Positions 1-12,500 of a stretch of 64,000 nucleotides of DNA are shown piece after piece. Positions within the stretch are counted from its first letter, which is position 1, and the number at the start of each line of letters is the position of its first letter. The notes under the pieces were generated by a model that ran no database searches, was not told where the DNA came from, and worked only from the letters and a program-made list of their open reading frames with translations. Source of the DNA: Diphasiastrum complanatum (lineage: Eukaryota; Streptophyta; Lycopodiopsida; Lycopodiales; Lycopodiaceae); contig CM055097.1 of NCBI GenBank assembly GCA_029204225.1, forward strand, positions 50,170,600 to 50,234,599, given 5' to 3'. Position numbers and translations under genes: made by a program.

Positions 1-1307
<1,307 letters not shown>

Positions 1308-1779
1308 ATGGGTGAGCTGGTAGGACGTGGAAAGTATACATACATTGATGGAAGACCAAGCGAATGTAAAAAATATCAACTAGTTTAGTTTAGTTGAGTT
1401 GAGTTTATTCGGCAATTTTGAGGCCAATATGCATTTTCAACTTAGCGAAAAACTTTATCAAGTTAATAAGGCCTAAGAATAGTGGATTTACTATTTTTGA
1501 CAACTTAGGCAAGTTTATAAGGTCAAATTTGGACGTACTCTAATTGGTTAGTAGAGATGCAGTGAATCTAGTCATGTTAGATCTAGGTTTTGGAAGAGAT
1601 CTAGAGACTTCCATAAGTAGATAAGCTTGTGTACGAGCATCCACATAGGGCAAGGGGCTGTTAGAAATAGGCAACAAGCATGGGAGGAATTCATCTCTCT
1701 CATTCATTCTTATGGAAGATATCTCTTTAGGTTCTACATAGAGTGGTTCCTTGTCAAAAGCATTCCTAAGTCAAAAAAA

Positions 1780-2310
1780 TCTCACATTTCTAAGGATGTG
1801 GTCTTTGAAGAGGATAATATGGATAACTTGATGTTGTTGATGTTAATCAATCTAGAATTTTTTATGGTGATGAAGATGTTTCTTTAGATGGTGATGGTGG
1901 AGATGCCTCTCCAAGTCAAGTTCTAAGAAGACCCCCAAGGCAAAGGAAAAAGCCATCTAGGCTTACTTATGATGATAAGAGTAAGCAAGTTGAACGTAAA
2001 AACTTTGCTTTCTCACATGTTTTGATTCATCTTCTTGTGTAGATGAGGCTATGCAAAGTGGATGTTGGTTTTTATGGAATGGAAGCAACTAATGGATCTG
2101 GAAAATAGGTCTTAGTAAATGACTTTGATGGTCAAGAGGAAGATCAAGAGGTTGATCTTGAAGGGCTTCTTCAACACAAAAGGAAAGGTGGCAATTTGGA
2201 GTTAGTCAAGAGCATCAAAGGGAGGTCAAGTGGACAAGGCACTTTGGATATATTGTTGTAGGTGTTTGAAGACTCGAGTAAGGTCAAGGGAGCAGCAAGT
2301 TTTTATCTCT
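1780..2310 (+). pseudogene. Copia integrase C-terminal linker joined to a non-RT passenger segment
   Basis: From about 1780 the plus strand resembles the end of a Ty1/copia integrase (KDVVFEED, then a proline/arginine-rich linker ending PSRLTYDDKSKQ near 1980). About 2117-2310 then reads DFDGQ..EDQEVDL and ends EDSSKVKGA. That second part closely matches the minus-strand sequence at 26880-27063, where it follows the same linker in the element at 25.4-30.9 kb. So two copies share a junction in which RT is absent and an unknown segment follows the integrase linker. Several stops and frameshifts interrupt it. The assignment of the linker is by resemblance; the origin of the passenger is unknown. 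Confidence 0.6.
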
Positions 2311-3173
2311 TTCATGTACATGATAGCAACCATAACAGAGACAACGGAGTAAATTACAGTTGGGCTACACTTATTCACGAAGAGATCTCAAAAAAGACAG
2401 CCACGGGGCCTCTTCTCACCCAGCTAGCAATGAACCAAGCAGTTGGCCTAATCACCAAAAGCCACTCCTACCAAGGGAAAAGCCAAGAAGACAAAAGGTT
2501 CTGATACATACTAACAACAAGCGGTTCAACAAATCTTGATCCAATCAGCAGTTCATGCCATTGGAGAACTGCTCCAACACTCACAACCAACAGATCTGGC
2601 CCAACAGTCCAGCTCCCCACCACAAGCATTTGCTTCACAGTTGGAACAAATCTTATTGGGGGAAGCAACTCTACCTCAAGCACCTACCACCATTACTAGC
2701 ACATCCAAAAAGAATAGCTTGTTGCACGAGCTGATGAAGAAGAAGCCTTCTTTCACCCTTCCTCCCCTCTCCACTATACCAAAGGAGATCATCTCACCAC
2801 CTAGGGAAGCGGCATGAGATGATCAAGAGAAGGCCCAACCAACCACCATTGCAGCCACAATGGATCAAGGGGCCCAAGAAGATCAAGGGGCCGAGATTAT
2901 CATTGGGAACACAACACCACACATATATGACGTATCCTAAATGGATCCACACCCCATTTGGTGAGGCTAGCTGCATCGACATCTGGTTTGGTCTCAATGC
3001 CTTCAACGATGTCCCACAATTCCTTTTTGAACTTTCGGAGATGGTAGTTATATCCATCGAGTTGTCAATATGAGATGAACTAGAAGACGGATCTATTCTG
3101 AAGAAGGGAGGTCGTAGAAACAACGATGTTGAATATTGCTAGCTGAGCACTTCCACTAGATTACTGAACCGCG
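2311..3173. other. Probable LTR-retrotransposon leader region, no recognisable gene
   Basis: Lies between the copia remnant and a primer-binding-site signature at 3174-3186 that points to a minus-strand element. The open frames 2536-2817 (plus) and 2794-3123 (minus) have no domain I recognise. Leader or untranslated sequence of the element whose LTR starts at 3187 is the likeliest reading. Confidence 0.35.
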
Positions 3174-3186
3174 AGCTCTAATACCA
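3174..3186 (-). other. Primer binding site signature (initiator Met tRNA type), minus strand
   Basis: Read on the minus strand this is TGGTATTAGAGCTC, one base from the usual copia site TGGTATCAGAGC. It abuts a TG dinucleotide at 3187 that would be the outer end of the LTR. Confidence 0.6.
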
Positions 3187-3770
3187 TGTCGAAAATTAGT
3201 ATCTCAATCGAAATCCGGATCGATTCAAAGATAAACGTCCAGAATCGTCAATCGTGAGCCTCATGGTGGTTGCACGTCATTGTATGCTGAAACTGCTCGT
3301 AGAATATTCATTAAAAATGTCGTCTTGCGTAGTTGCTCATAAGTCTTCGTTTCCTTCTCGTATTGCCTCGTAACAACCTTCCATACGAGCTCATTACGAG
3401 CAACTTCGTAATGCTTCATAACAACTTTCCTTACAAGAGACACATAATAATGCCTCATAACAACTTTCCTTACGAGCTCATTACAGACGACCTCGTAATA
3501 GCTTTCCTTACGAGCCTGTTACAAGCACCATCGTAATGCCCTCATAATAACCTTCCTTACGAGCCTGTTACGGACACCGTCGTAATGCCCTTGTAACCTT
3601 CCGAGCTTGTTACGGATTAGGATTTACGAATTACGATGTACAAGTTACAATGTAGACTCTTTACGAGTTCTTTTCAAGAACTTGTAGCAATTGTAATGAC
3701 TCATAATAGGAAATCTTACAGTTTCCTTACCACCTGTTTACGAGCAATAACTTGCAAAAATTGATGAAGT
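3187..3770 (-). mobile_element. Probable 5' LTR of a minus-strand copia-type element (far end uncertain)
   Basis: Starts TGTCGAAAATTAG directly beside the primer binding site. The far boundary cannot be fixed; the internal repeats at 3355-3620 lie within it. No coding frame. Confidence 0.45.
3355..3620. repeat. Imperfect tandem array, unit about 37-49 bp
   Basis: At least five degenerate units built on CTCGTAACAACTTTCCTTACG followed by GAGCTCATTACGAGC and ending CGTAATG. Units differ by substitutions and by deletion of about 10 bases. Each unit combines the inverted words CGTAA and TTACG, so short stems can form within units. Confidence 0.75.
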
Positions 3771-4823
3771 TAAAAGGCTTAAAAAGCTTCAAATAAATGG
3801 AACTAGATACCTTATGGATTTAGGGACAAGGGATATATCCAACATACTCAATATGATCAAATTATCTCCCCTTGCAATATTCACCAATATGGGCTCTTAA
3901 GAAGGCTCTAAGATTTGCAAGAAATATTTGAATTGCTATCGCTAGGACTAGGCAATGGGAGCTTGAGTTAGAATATTAGTATCAAGAAGATTTTGTATCA
4001 CAACTAATGGAGAAAATGAGATCTTGAGGCATATAGGAAAGCTTTGATTCAAAAATTTGCTATATTGTATGCATATAAGAGTGAAAACTGTCTTGGTATT
4101 CTGGAATTTGAAGACAGTCTTTCAGTAGTTTATTCCAAAAGGAGCAGAATCAACTCATTTATTAAGACTTGACAATCAATTGAGCTAGTTAGAAAAGCAA
4201 TTATATGTTTAAAATTACCACTTATTTCAAGTATTGTCCAATGGTCTGTCCTTATACACAGAGAATATTGAAATGTTTTCATCTTTTCTTATCACTTTGG
4301 ATAATCAGGCTAACAAATGAAAATTCTGCTCCTTAAAAACTGGCAGATCCATTAAGGTATTTGGCAAAAAGACGAGCAATCAGAGCAATCAAAACACTCA
4401 GTTCTTGTGGGTTTCTACACAAATCAAGTACGAGTTTCTACTTAGCATGCAATATAATCGCACGTTGAGCATTGTGAGTGGGATGATTTCTCTTCCCATG
4501 ACTAAAGCAGCAGCTTCATTGTCTAATAATTTCCATCTGAGAAATTTTATGAACTACTAAAGCCATTCTTTTAAAGCAGTGATTTGTTGCCTTTTATTGT
4601 TCCCAACTTGAACTCTCAATCTCTAGAGACTTGAAATTTTATACAACTAAACAAACAAGTACTGCAGTGAGGAAACACTAAATAGGAAACTTATCACACA
4701 CTTTTAGAGAGATAAATAGTTCTAATAGAGCACAAAGCATATGCAAGAGTTAAACTTCCAAAATTCCAGCATACATTCGGCATGCTGGGTGATCTGCAAA
4801 GTTTGATGCTTTAAAGTCACAAA
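3771..4823. other. 3' flank of the BRCA1 gene, no gene seen
   Basis: AT-rich sequence downstream of the BRCA1 stop codon. It presumably contains the 3' untranslated region and poly(A) site, which I cannot place with confidence. Confidence 0.4.
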
Positions 4824-5192
4824 TTAAATATCCATGGGTTGCAATCTGCATCCAGCTGCTGAATCTAGAATCCAAGTGTGCCTAAGGGCAAATGCACCTG
4901 CTGAGTCTGCTAGGAGTTTGGCTTCCAGATCTGGACGATGAATGTTAGAAAGCTTGTCATCAACCTTTCCCACTAAAGAGGAGTCTGCATTGTAAACCAC
5001 AATTGTGTGCCCTCTTTTAACAGACCTTGTTGATAAAGAGGATCCACTTTCTGGCTCTGGCTCTTTACATATCGGTTTTCTGTGAAGGATTATGCCTCCA
5101 CCAGCTTGAACCAAAGCCTGCAAATCTGCTTTGTATGCAGCTTGATATTGACCACAAAAATAGAAATCAAGTCCCTCAAAAAGCTTAGGTGC
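4824..5192 (-). CDS. BRCA1: BRCA1 exon 14 (BRCT 2 and stop)
   Basis: Reads APKLFEGLDFYFCGQY and ends HTWILDSAAGCRLQPMDI, then TAA. It encodes BRCT repeat 2 with the conserved tryptophan near the C-terminus. Confidence 0.9.
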   Translation of the reverse strand, partial: APKLFEGLDFYFCGQYQAAYKADLQALVQAGGGIILHRKPICKEPEPESGSSLSTRSVKRGHTIVVYNADSSLVGKVDDKLSNIHRPDLEAKLLADSAGAFALRHTWILDSAAGCRLQPMDI

Positions 5193-6556
5193 CTGCAAGA
5201 TAAAATCAGCATACTGTTAGACCGACCGAATGGAGTATCAAGATATCCTAAACCCAAAAATGGTCAAAGGAGCAAAAGAGTTCCAAACACAAAGGATCTC
5301 ATCAAACTTTGACCAACGAAGCATTCAGGACAGTTACTTACCTTAGCAGCAACAAGAGCTCTACTATGTTTAGGTCCACCCACAATTCCATGTATGTCAC
5401 TATAAACTTCAAAAGACTCTTCATCAACAACGTGCCCTGCATCCAGGCATGCAGTCATCCCTGCACAAAACAGCCATGAAACTTGAGAAATCTTTTTCTA
5501 AATGAGAAATCAACTTCATTCTCCTTAAATTATCAACCTAACTACATGGTAAGATGTGTCTGGACACTTCATAATCTAAGAGTATAACAAAGTAACATCG
5601 TAACATGAAAAATTGCAAGGCATAAATGATATTGGTGAATCTGGAAATATGCAGATACAAGGAAGTCTGTTTCATGTTTAGCATTTGAATAAGAATTAAC
5701 ATATTTGTGAAGCTCCATAAAACTGAACACTAGGGGATTGAAACTAAAACAATCAGTTGATAGAAAATAAATGTGTGGTTGAATCAGCGATATAAATGTG
5801 ATTTTTTTTTTCAGTTAGAATTTGCACTAAGCACATGCTCAATGTGAGAATCATCTCTCTGGTAGACCACAGGAATGCCGATATTTTCCTGGAGCTCTTT
5901 GAATCTTGTCAATTAACCACTTGGCACGAAGCATCCTATTGGCATCACAACAAAATAAATGTTCACTAACTTCACTTTTATCCACATCTTACTGCCAACC
6001 AGCACACCTAATCACATAAGATCATCAAATCAGATGCACATGATAATTTTGAATTTCAAACAAAAGCTAGTAAAAAATGAAAGGTTTCCTTAACTAAGAA
6101 AGATCAGTGATAGCTTGAAAAACAGGATGAGCCAGAAAAAATAAATTCTTGCAGATTGTTTGAGAGGTTACAGAACATTGTGGGCTCAATATTGTCAAAG
6201 GATTTAGAATAGCATATAAAGAGAATTAATGCAGCAGTATGCCTGTAAGACATGCCAACGTGAAGCAATCACCTGCGCTAACAGTTAACCAGCGTGCACC
6301 TACAGAATTGCTTTTTGCATCCAGGTACAACTTACAAGTTTTACTGTGAGACATACTGTCATGTCTTAGAGACGTACAGTTGCATATACGAATAATGAAT
6401 GCAACAGCATGTTGTTAAGACATGCCAACAATGGAGCAATCACCTGAGCTTAATCAGCTTGCACCCATACTGCCTTTTGCATTCACCATAGCTTGAAATT
6501 AAGTTTAACCATGAAATCGTCTTCCATACCCAAGGCTACCATTCCAAAAATTGAGA

Positions 6557-6593
<37 letters not shown>

Positions 6594-9500
6594 TGTTAAT
6601 ACAAAGATTCATCATTCAAACATGCAAGCTAATGATTTAGCAGCTCATATTTGCATGAATGCATAGCAAGCCTTTGGCAGGAACACAGTCCAAGGTGAAC
6701 CGATGCTAATCAAGACATTAAAAATGTACCACATACACAACAATCATCAAGAGATATTTCCACTGCAGCTGCGCCAAAAGTGCCATCACTTGATAAATCG
6801 TTAATGCAAACTTTGCTACTGCAAAAAGCATTAACAGTAAGTTCAGAATAAAGACAAAGTGCCCTAACCTTTCGACTTTGAGTTAACTTTCCAGTTGATC
6901 AAAAAAAGGAATCATATTTGCAAATTGACAAAACAGGTGATGGAATAGAATGCTATTCCAGAATAGAGCTCAATCAACCTCATTTATCGGCACAGCAAGC
7001 TGGCCAAATTGTTAGTTCTTTAGTCAGAAAATGTGCCAAGTACATATATCCTCGTTCCGAACCTTTGGTTTGAAACATTTTGTCCGTACGTTCGGAATGG
7101 AATGAGTTCCATATGTCTAGAAAGATAATAAAGAATTCCTTACAAAAAAAAATCCAAAAGAAATTTTAAATCGCATTAACAGAAGTACAAAGTGAGGACT
7201 GCAGCTTCGGTGATGCATCTTCACAATCAGCTGCAATCCATACGATGGGATGGTAACCAGTTAGATCAGCATGTTGAGAAGATCAGAACGATCTTCGCTC
7301 AACTCGCCGCATCGAAACAGGAGCACCGGGTCCCAGCACCACAACAGCTGATGTACTTCATGAAATCTCTACCGAGTCCTATCAGCCGTTGAGAATGCTC
7401 ATACTGAGTCTACCAGATATGACATTCGACAAAGCAGTCAGTCTTGTCGCTGATGAGAGACTGATGAGGGACGAAGGAGAGGGAAGCAATGATCAGGAGA
7501 AGGCCCTCTTTACGAAAGGAAAGCAGAAAAACAAGAACAAACCCAGATTCGAGAAGACGAAGTCCTCGAATCAACAATCTTCTTCCTGTGATCATTGTCA
7601 CAAACCAGGCCATACGGCCAACAAATGCTGGTTCAATCCAACAATACCTTGCATGCACTACAAGAAGAAGGGGCACTCTGCATAACTGCAGATTCAACCC
7701 AAAAAGAAAGAACAAAGCTGAAAAGGCAAATGTTGCAAAGTCATCCAACGATGCAGAAAGAGGTGATGCAGCCTTCACAATACTTGATGAAGCTTCAACG
7801 AGCTACACTGAACACGACTACGATGTAGTCAATGATTCAGGAGCAACATCACACATCACCTGCAACAAGAAAGTCTTGATCGACTTTCGAGAACTCGAAA
7901 ACAACAGAGCAGTGATTCTAGGTGATGGGAGCAGACACGATGTCAAAGGCATCGGGACTCTACAGCTGCGAACACTGTCAGGTCAAGCAGAGCTGCCAGG
8001 AGCACTCTACGTGCCTACACTCAGAAAAGATCTGCTATCTGTCTCCAAGATGGCAGATCTTGGAATTCGAGTTTTATTCGCAGCAATACATGCCGCATAA
8101 TCGAGAAAACGACAAACAAGTTGCTGACGATCGGATGCAGAGAAGCAAACCTCTACCAGGCCAAGATAATCAGCAACTCTGATAGCATATTAAATGCATC
8201 AGAAAATGAAGATCAGCTCTGGCACAGAAGGATGTATCATCTGAACATGAGGACCCTGTATGACATGTGCAAGAAAGACACAGTCACAAGTCTCAGGATA
8301 TCAAGGCCCGAAACTGAGTTTTGCGAAGCCTGTCATAAAGGCAAACAACATCGGAATCCATTCACACATGAGGGAAGAAGAGCGAAGGAAGTTCTTGAGC
8401 TCGTCCACTCTGATGTCTGTGGACCGATGAAGACGGATTCACTCTCAGGTTCGAGGTATTTTCTAACGTTCATAGATGATTACAGTCGGATGACTACGAT
8501 GAGATCTACTACCTGAAGAAGAAATCTGAAGTATTCGAATCCTTCAAGAAGTTCGTGGCATTTGTAGAGAGACACACCTCAAAGAAGATAAAAATCATCA
8601 GATCTGACAATGGAGGTGAGTACAAGAGCAAAGAATTTTCAAAATTCTGTCAAGAACAGGGGATCGAGCATCAGTTCACACCTGCGTACACGCCACAATA
8701 TAATGGTGTCGCAGAGAGAAGAAACAGAACACTGGTCGAAGGAGCCAGATGCATGATGGCACGGGCTCAATTGCCAAGTCAATTCTGGACTGAGGCAATA
8801 GCTGCAGCTGTACACCTGCAGAACAAATCAACAACGACAGCGCTGGAAAACAAAACATCGTATGAGATGTGGACAGGTAGAAAGCCTGATCTATCATACG
8901 TACGTGTGTTCGGATGTGCAGCATACAAGCACATTCCAAAAGAAAAAAGAAGCAAGCTTGATGAGAAATTAGAGCAAACGATCATGGTCGGGTACTCGAA
9001 CGGATCAAAACTGTACAGACTCTACGATCCAACCACGAAAAAGGTTGTTTCGAGCAGAGATGTGAAGTTCGATGAGTCCACATTCCCTGGACTAAAAGAT
9101 GAGAGAGGCCATGAGACCTTCGCACTGCTGCCAATTCAAGAGTGAGATCGAAGACAGACATCAAATCAAAATGTTGAGCCGCAGACTCCAAAGCAGCAGG
9201 AAGCATAGGATCAACCCCACGAACAAGAAACGTTTGAGCAGCGACGAAACGAACCCAAAAGGTCAACAAGACAAAGACGACCTCCAAACCGATACGCTGA
9301 CAATCTTCAGTGGAGCGAAGACACTCAATTCGAGTACTGCAGCTTCACTAAAGAGCCTACAACATATCAAGAAGCTGTCCAAAGTCTAGAGGGGGAATTC
9401 TGGAAGCAGGCAATGTCAAAGGAGATCGAGTCGATGAGGCGAAACGAGGCATGGACACTAGAGCCACTGCCAAAAAACAAAAAAATCGTCGACTGCAAGT

Positions 9501-12500
9501 GGGTGTACAAGAAGAAAATGAAATCAAATGGCACCGTTGGCCGTTACAAGGCAAGGCTTGTCGCGAAGGGCTACACACAAAGATATGGTGTTGATTATTT
9601 CGACACATATTCGCTGATGGTCAAGATGACAAGCATACAACTACTACTTGCATACGCCACACAACACAATCTGGAAATTCACCAGATTGATGTGAAGGCA
9701 GCCTTTCTCCACGAAGATCTAGAGGAGAAAATCTTCATGAAGCAGCCTGAAGGATTTGAAGACCCCAACAATCGACAATATGTCTGTCGGCTGCAGAGAT
9801 GCATTTACAGTCTTAAACAGGCATCACGAGCTTGGTACAAGAAGCTCAATGGTCTTCTGAAATCTCTAGACTTCAATCCTACACAACCAGACTGTAATGT
9901 CTACATAAAAAGAGTAGGAAAAGATTTTGTGATACTGACTATCTTCGTGGATAATTCCCTTATGATAGGTAACTCCTTGATACTAATCGAGGACACGAAG
10001 AGTCAGATTTCTGAGAAATATGAAATCACAGATCTAGGAGAAGCAACAAAATGCCTCGGGCTGGAGATCAAAAGAGATCGACCAAAGGGCGAAATGCACT
10101 TGAGTCAGTCAAAATATGCCGGAAAGGTGCTCAAGCTACCACATGATGGACTGCAAGGAAAAGGCCACATCAATGATAGTTGGAGCCAAGCTGACAAAGC
10201 AGGATTGCCCAAAAACAGAAGAAGAAGAATAGAAGATGGCAGGTATACCCTACCAAAACCTAATCGGTAGTCTGATGTACCTTACAATTTGTACCAGACC
10301 CGATTTAGCCTTCTCTGTTTATGCTTTAAGCCAATTCTCTTCCAATCCTGGCATGGCACATTGGCAAATGGCAAAACGAATCCTACAGTATCTAAAGGGT
10401 ACCCAAAATATGGGATTAGCCTACAGAGCTGAAAACGAAGAAAAACGATTCGAGCTGCACCACTATAGTGATGCAAGCTGGGCGAGCTGCAAAGATGACA
10501 ACAAGTCCATAAATGGAGGATGTTCAATAGCATGCGGAGCTGCAATCAGCTGGATATGCAAAAAGCAAACCTTGGTAGCTCAATCCTCTTGCGAAGCTGA
10601 ATACGTCGCAGCGTCAAAGGTGACGAACGAGGTAGTGTGGCTACAAATGATGCTGGAAGCAATCGGGATACCGCAAGGAGGACCATGCACGATGAAGATG
10701 GACTCTCAGAGTGCCATTTATCTGTCCCAGGATCCTGTCTTCCATTTAAAGACAAAACACATACCTCTGAAGTACCATCACATTCGAGATTTAATCTCGA
10801 AAGGAGAGCTCCAGGTCCAGTACATAAAATCTGAAGACATGATTGCAGATCTACTCACGAAACCGCTCGACAAGCCACTCTTCACCAAGCAAAGAAGAGC
10901 AATTGGATTAAACATGCAAAGCTGCAAGGTTCAAGAGGGAGTGTCGGAAATGGTGAACTCCTGCAACTTTGCCGCAACTCGAAAGTCAACGAACCTTGAC
11001 TCGAAGGTCGAACGATTCGCGAAAGATTCGCGTGCCTCCAAGAAAATCAAACAAGCTTGCGCAAAACCGCAAAGCGTTACAGGACCGTAAGAAGCCGCAA
11101 AGCGACGCAACACGAAAGGGAACGAAAAGAATGAAAAGAACGAAAGGAACGAAAGCAAACGAAAGAAACGAAAGAGAATCTTTTGCGCTGCCAGCTGGCA
11201 GCTCAACGGGCTTGGAGTCTCAAAACTTCACGCCCAGCTGAAACCGGATAGCAACGACGGAGAGTTAACTGATTAGTTGATTAGCGTTAACTACTCTTGT
11301 AATTCTCTGTTTTAACTATCTTGTAAACTCCACACAGTGGAGATATAAACTCCTTTTTCTGGATCAAGACAATATAGCGAAACATAGCAAGACACAGAGA
11401 GTGTGCGTGTGTAGAGCAGAAAAAGACTAGAAACAAAACAGATGTGCATGAAAGTATGCCAACGAGCAAAACACAGCGAAAGAGCAGAGCGTCAGGCCGC
11501 CAACAAGCGAGACACTGACGATCTCGCTCTGAAAACCAAACTGATAATTTGATTACTCTATTTTCGTGCATCTCCTTACGTTCAGACCCATTTTGGTCAG
11601 AGCAGGTTTCTGACCAAGACATAAATGGTTCTCCATTATCTAGACAGTCTATTAAAGGCAACCTAATGTCATTCCCTATCTTACACCCAACGGGGTTGGC
11701 TCAACTGGTTAGCTTGGCATCCAAAGTTTCTTTGGTCCCAGGTTCGAGCCTCCCCTTGGAAACCAAGAAGCACTCCCTATCTTACACTAATTTTGAAAAG
11801 ATTTACCAATTTTGTTTTGAAAAAGAATGTGTTTCAAAACAAAAAAATTAGGTCATGTTTTGTTTCGGAGCTGGCAACTATGTTGCAGACAACTCCAGAA
11901 GCATCAAATATTTCCTTAGATTTTGAGACAGTTTAGGTCTGAGCTACTTGGGTTGCTTAGATTTTCCAGTACAAAATCATGGGTTTCTTAGTTCAGGTCA
12001 AGATGCCCAATCGATCAGGTTTCCTTCACCTTTTCCCTTTTACTCACATACTTGCACCTTCACCTGAGCAATACTTTCTATGCCATATACTGCTTTCTAT
12101 CATGGAATGATCTTGTGCAGATTATGTCTCCATCATCCAGTCAAGATTGCTCACATTATCCTTTATCAAGAAACAAGCATCTCCAACAGCTGACAAAGTG
12201 TCAACATTCCTGAATCTGACATCTACATCCCCGTTGGATTCTATTACTCCCATCAAGATTAGATACAGCGTACAACGCTTATCTTGCACACTGGGCCACC
12301 ATTACAATCTAATTAAGTTTAAAATTTACAATCCCCCATAATCTCTCACTTGACTTATTTATAACAAATTCTAAGCTGTTACAGGTTACTACATTCTTTA
12401 CCTTGCTAAAACATTCATCATTTAATTAATTGCTTGCTTCTTATTGATGACTTTCTTTCAGCGGAAGAGGTAAGTATTTCTTCTTTCTGCTTACCGATGA

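Larger units (their letters stand above)
7186..11568 (+). mobile_element. 5'-truncated Ty1/copia retrotransposon with 3' LTR, antisense in BRCA1 intron 12
   Basis: Domain order is gag, protease, integrase, RT, RNase H, then a polypurine tract and LTR, which is diagnostic of Ty1/copia. The 5' LTR, primer binding site and N-terminal half of gag are missing: the sequence enters gag in the middle at about 7190. Several frameshifts and a catalytic change in RT mean it is dead. It lies opposite to BRCA1 transcription, so its poly(A) signals would not be read by the host transcript. Confidence 0.88.

Noticed and set aside
11690-11757. Functional tRNA gene
   Set aside because: A and B boxes are present, but the arms do not pair into a full cloverleaf, and the insert has a target site duplication typical of retroposition.
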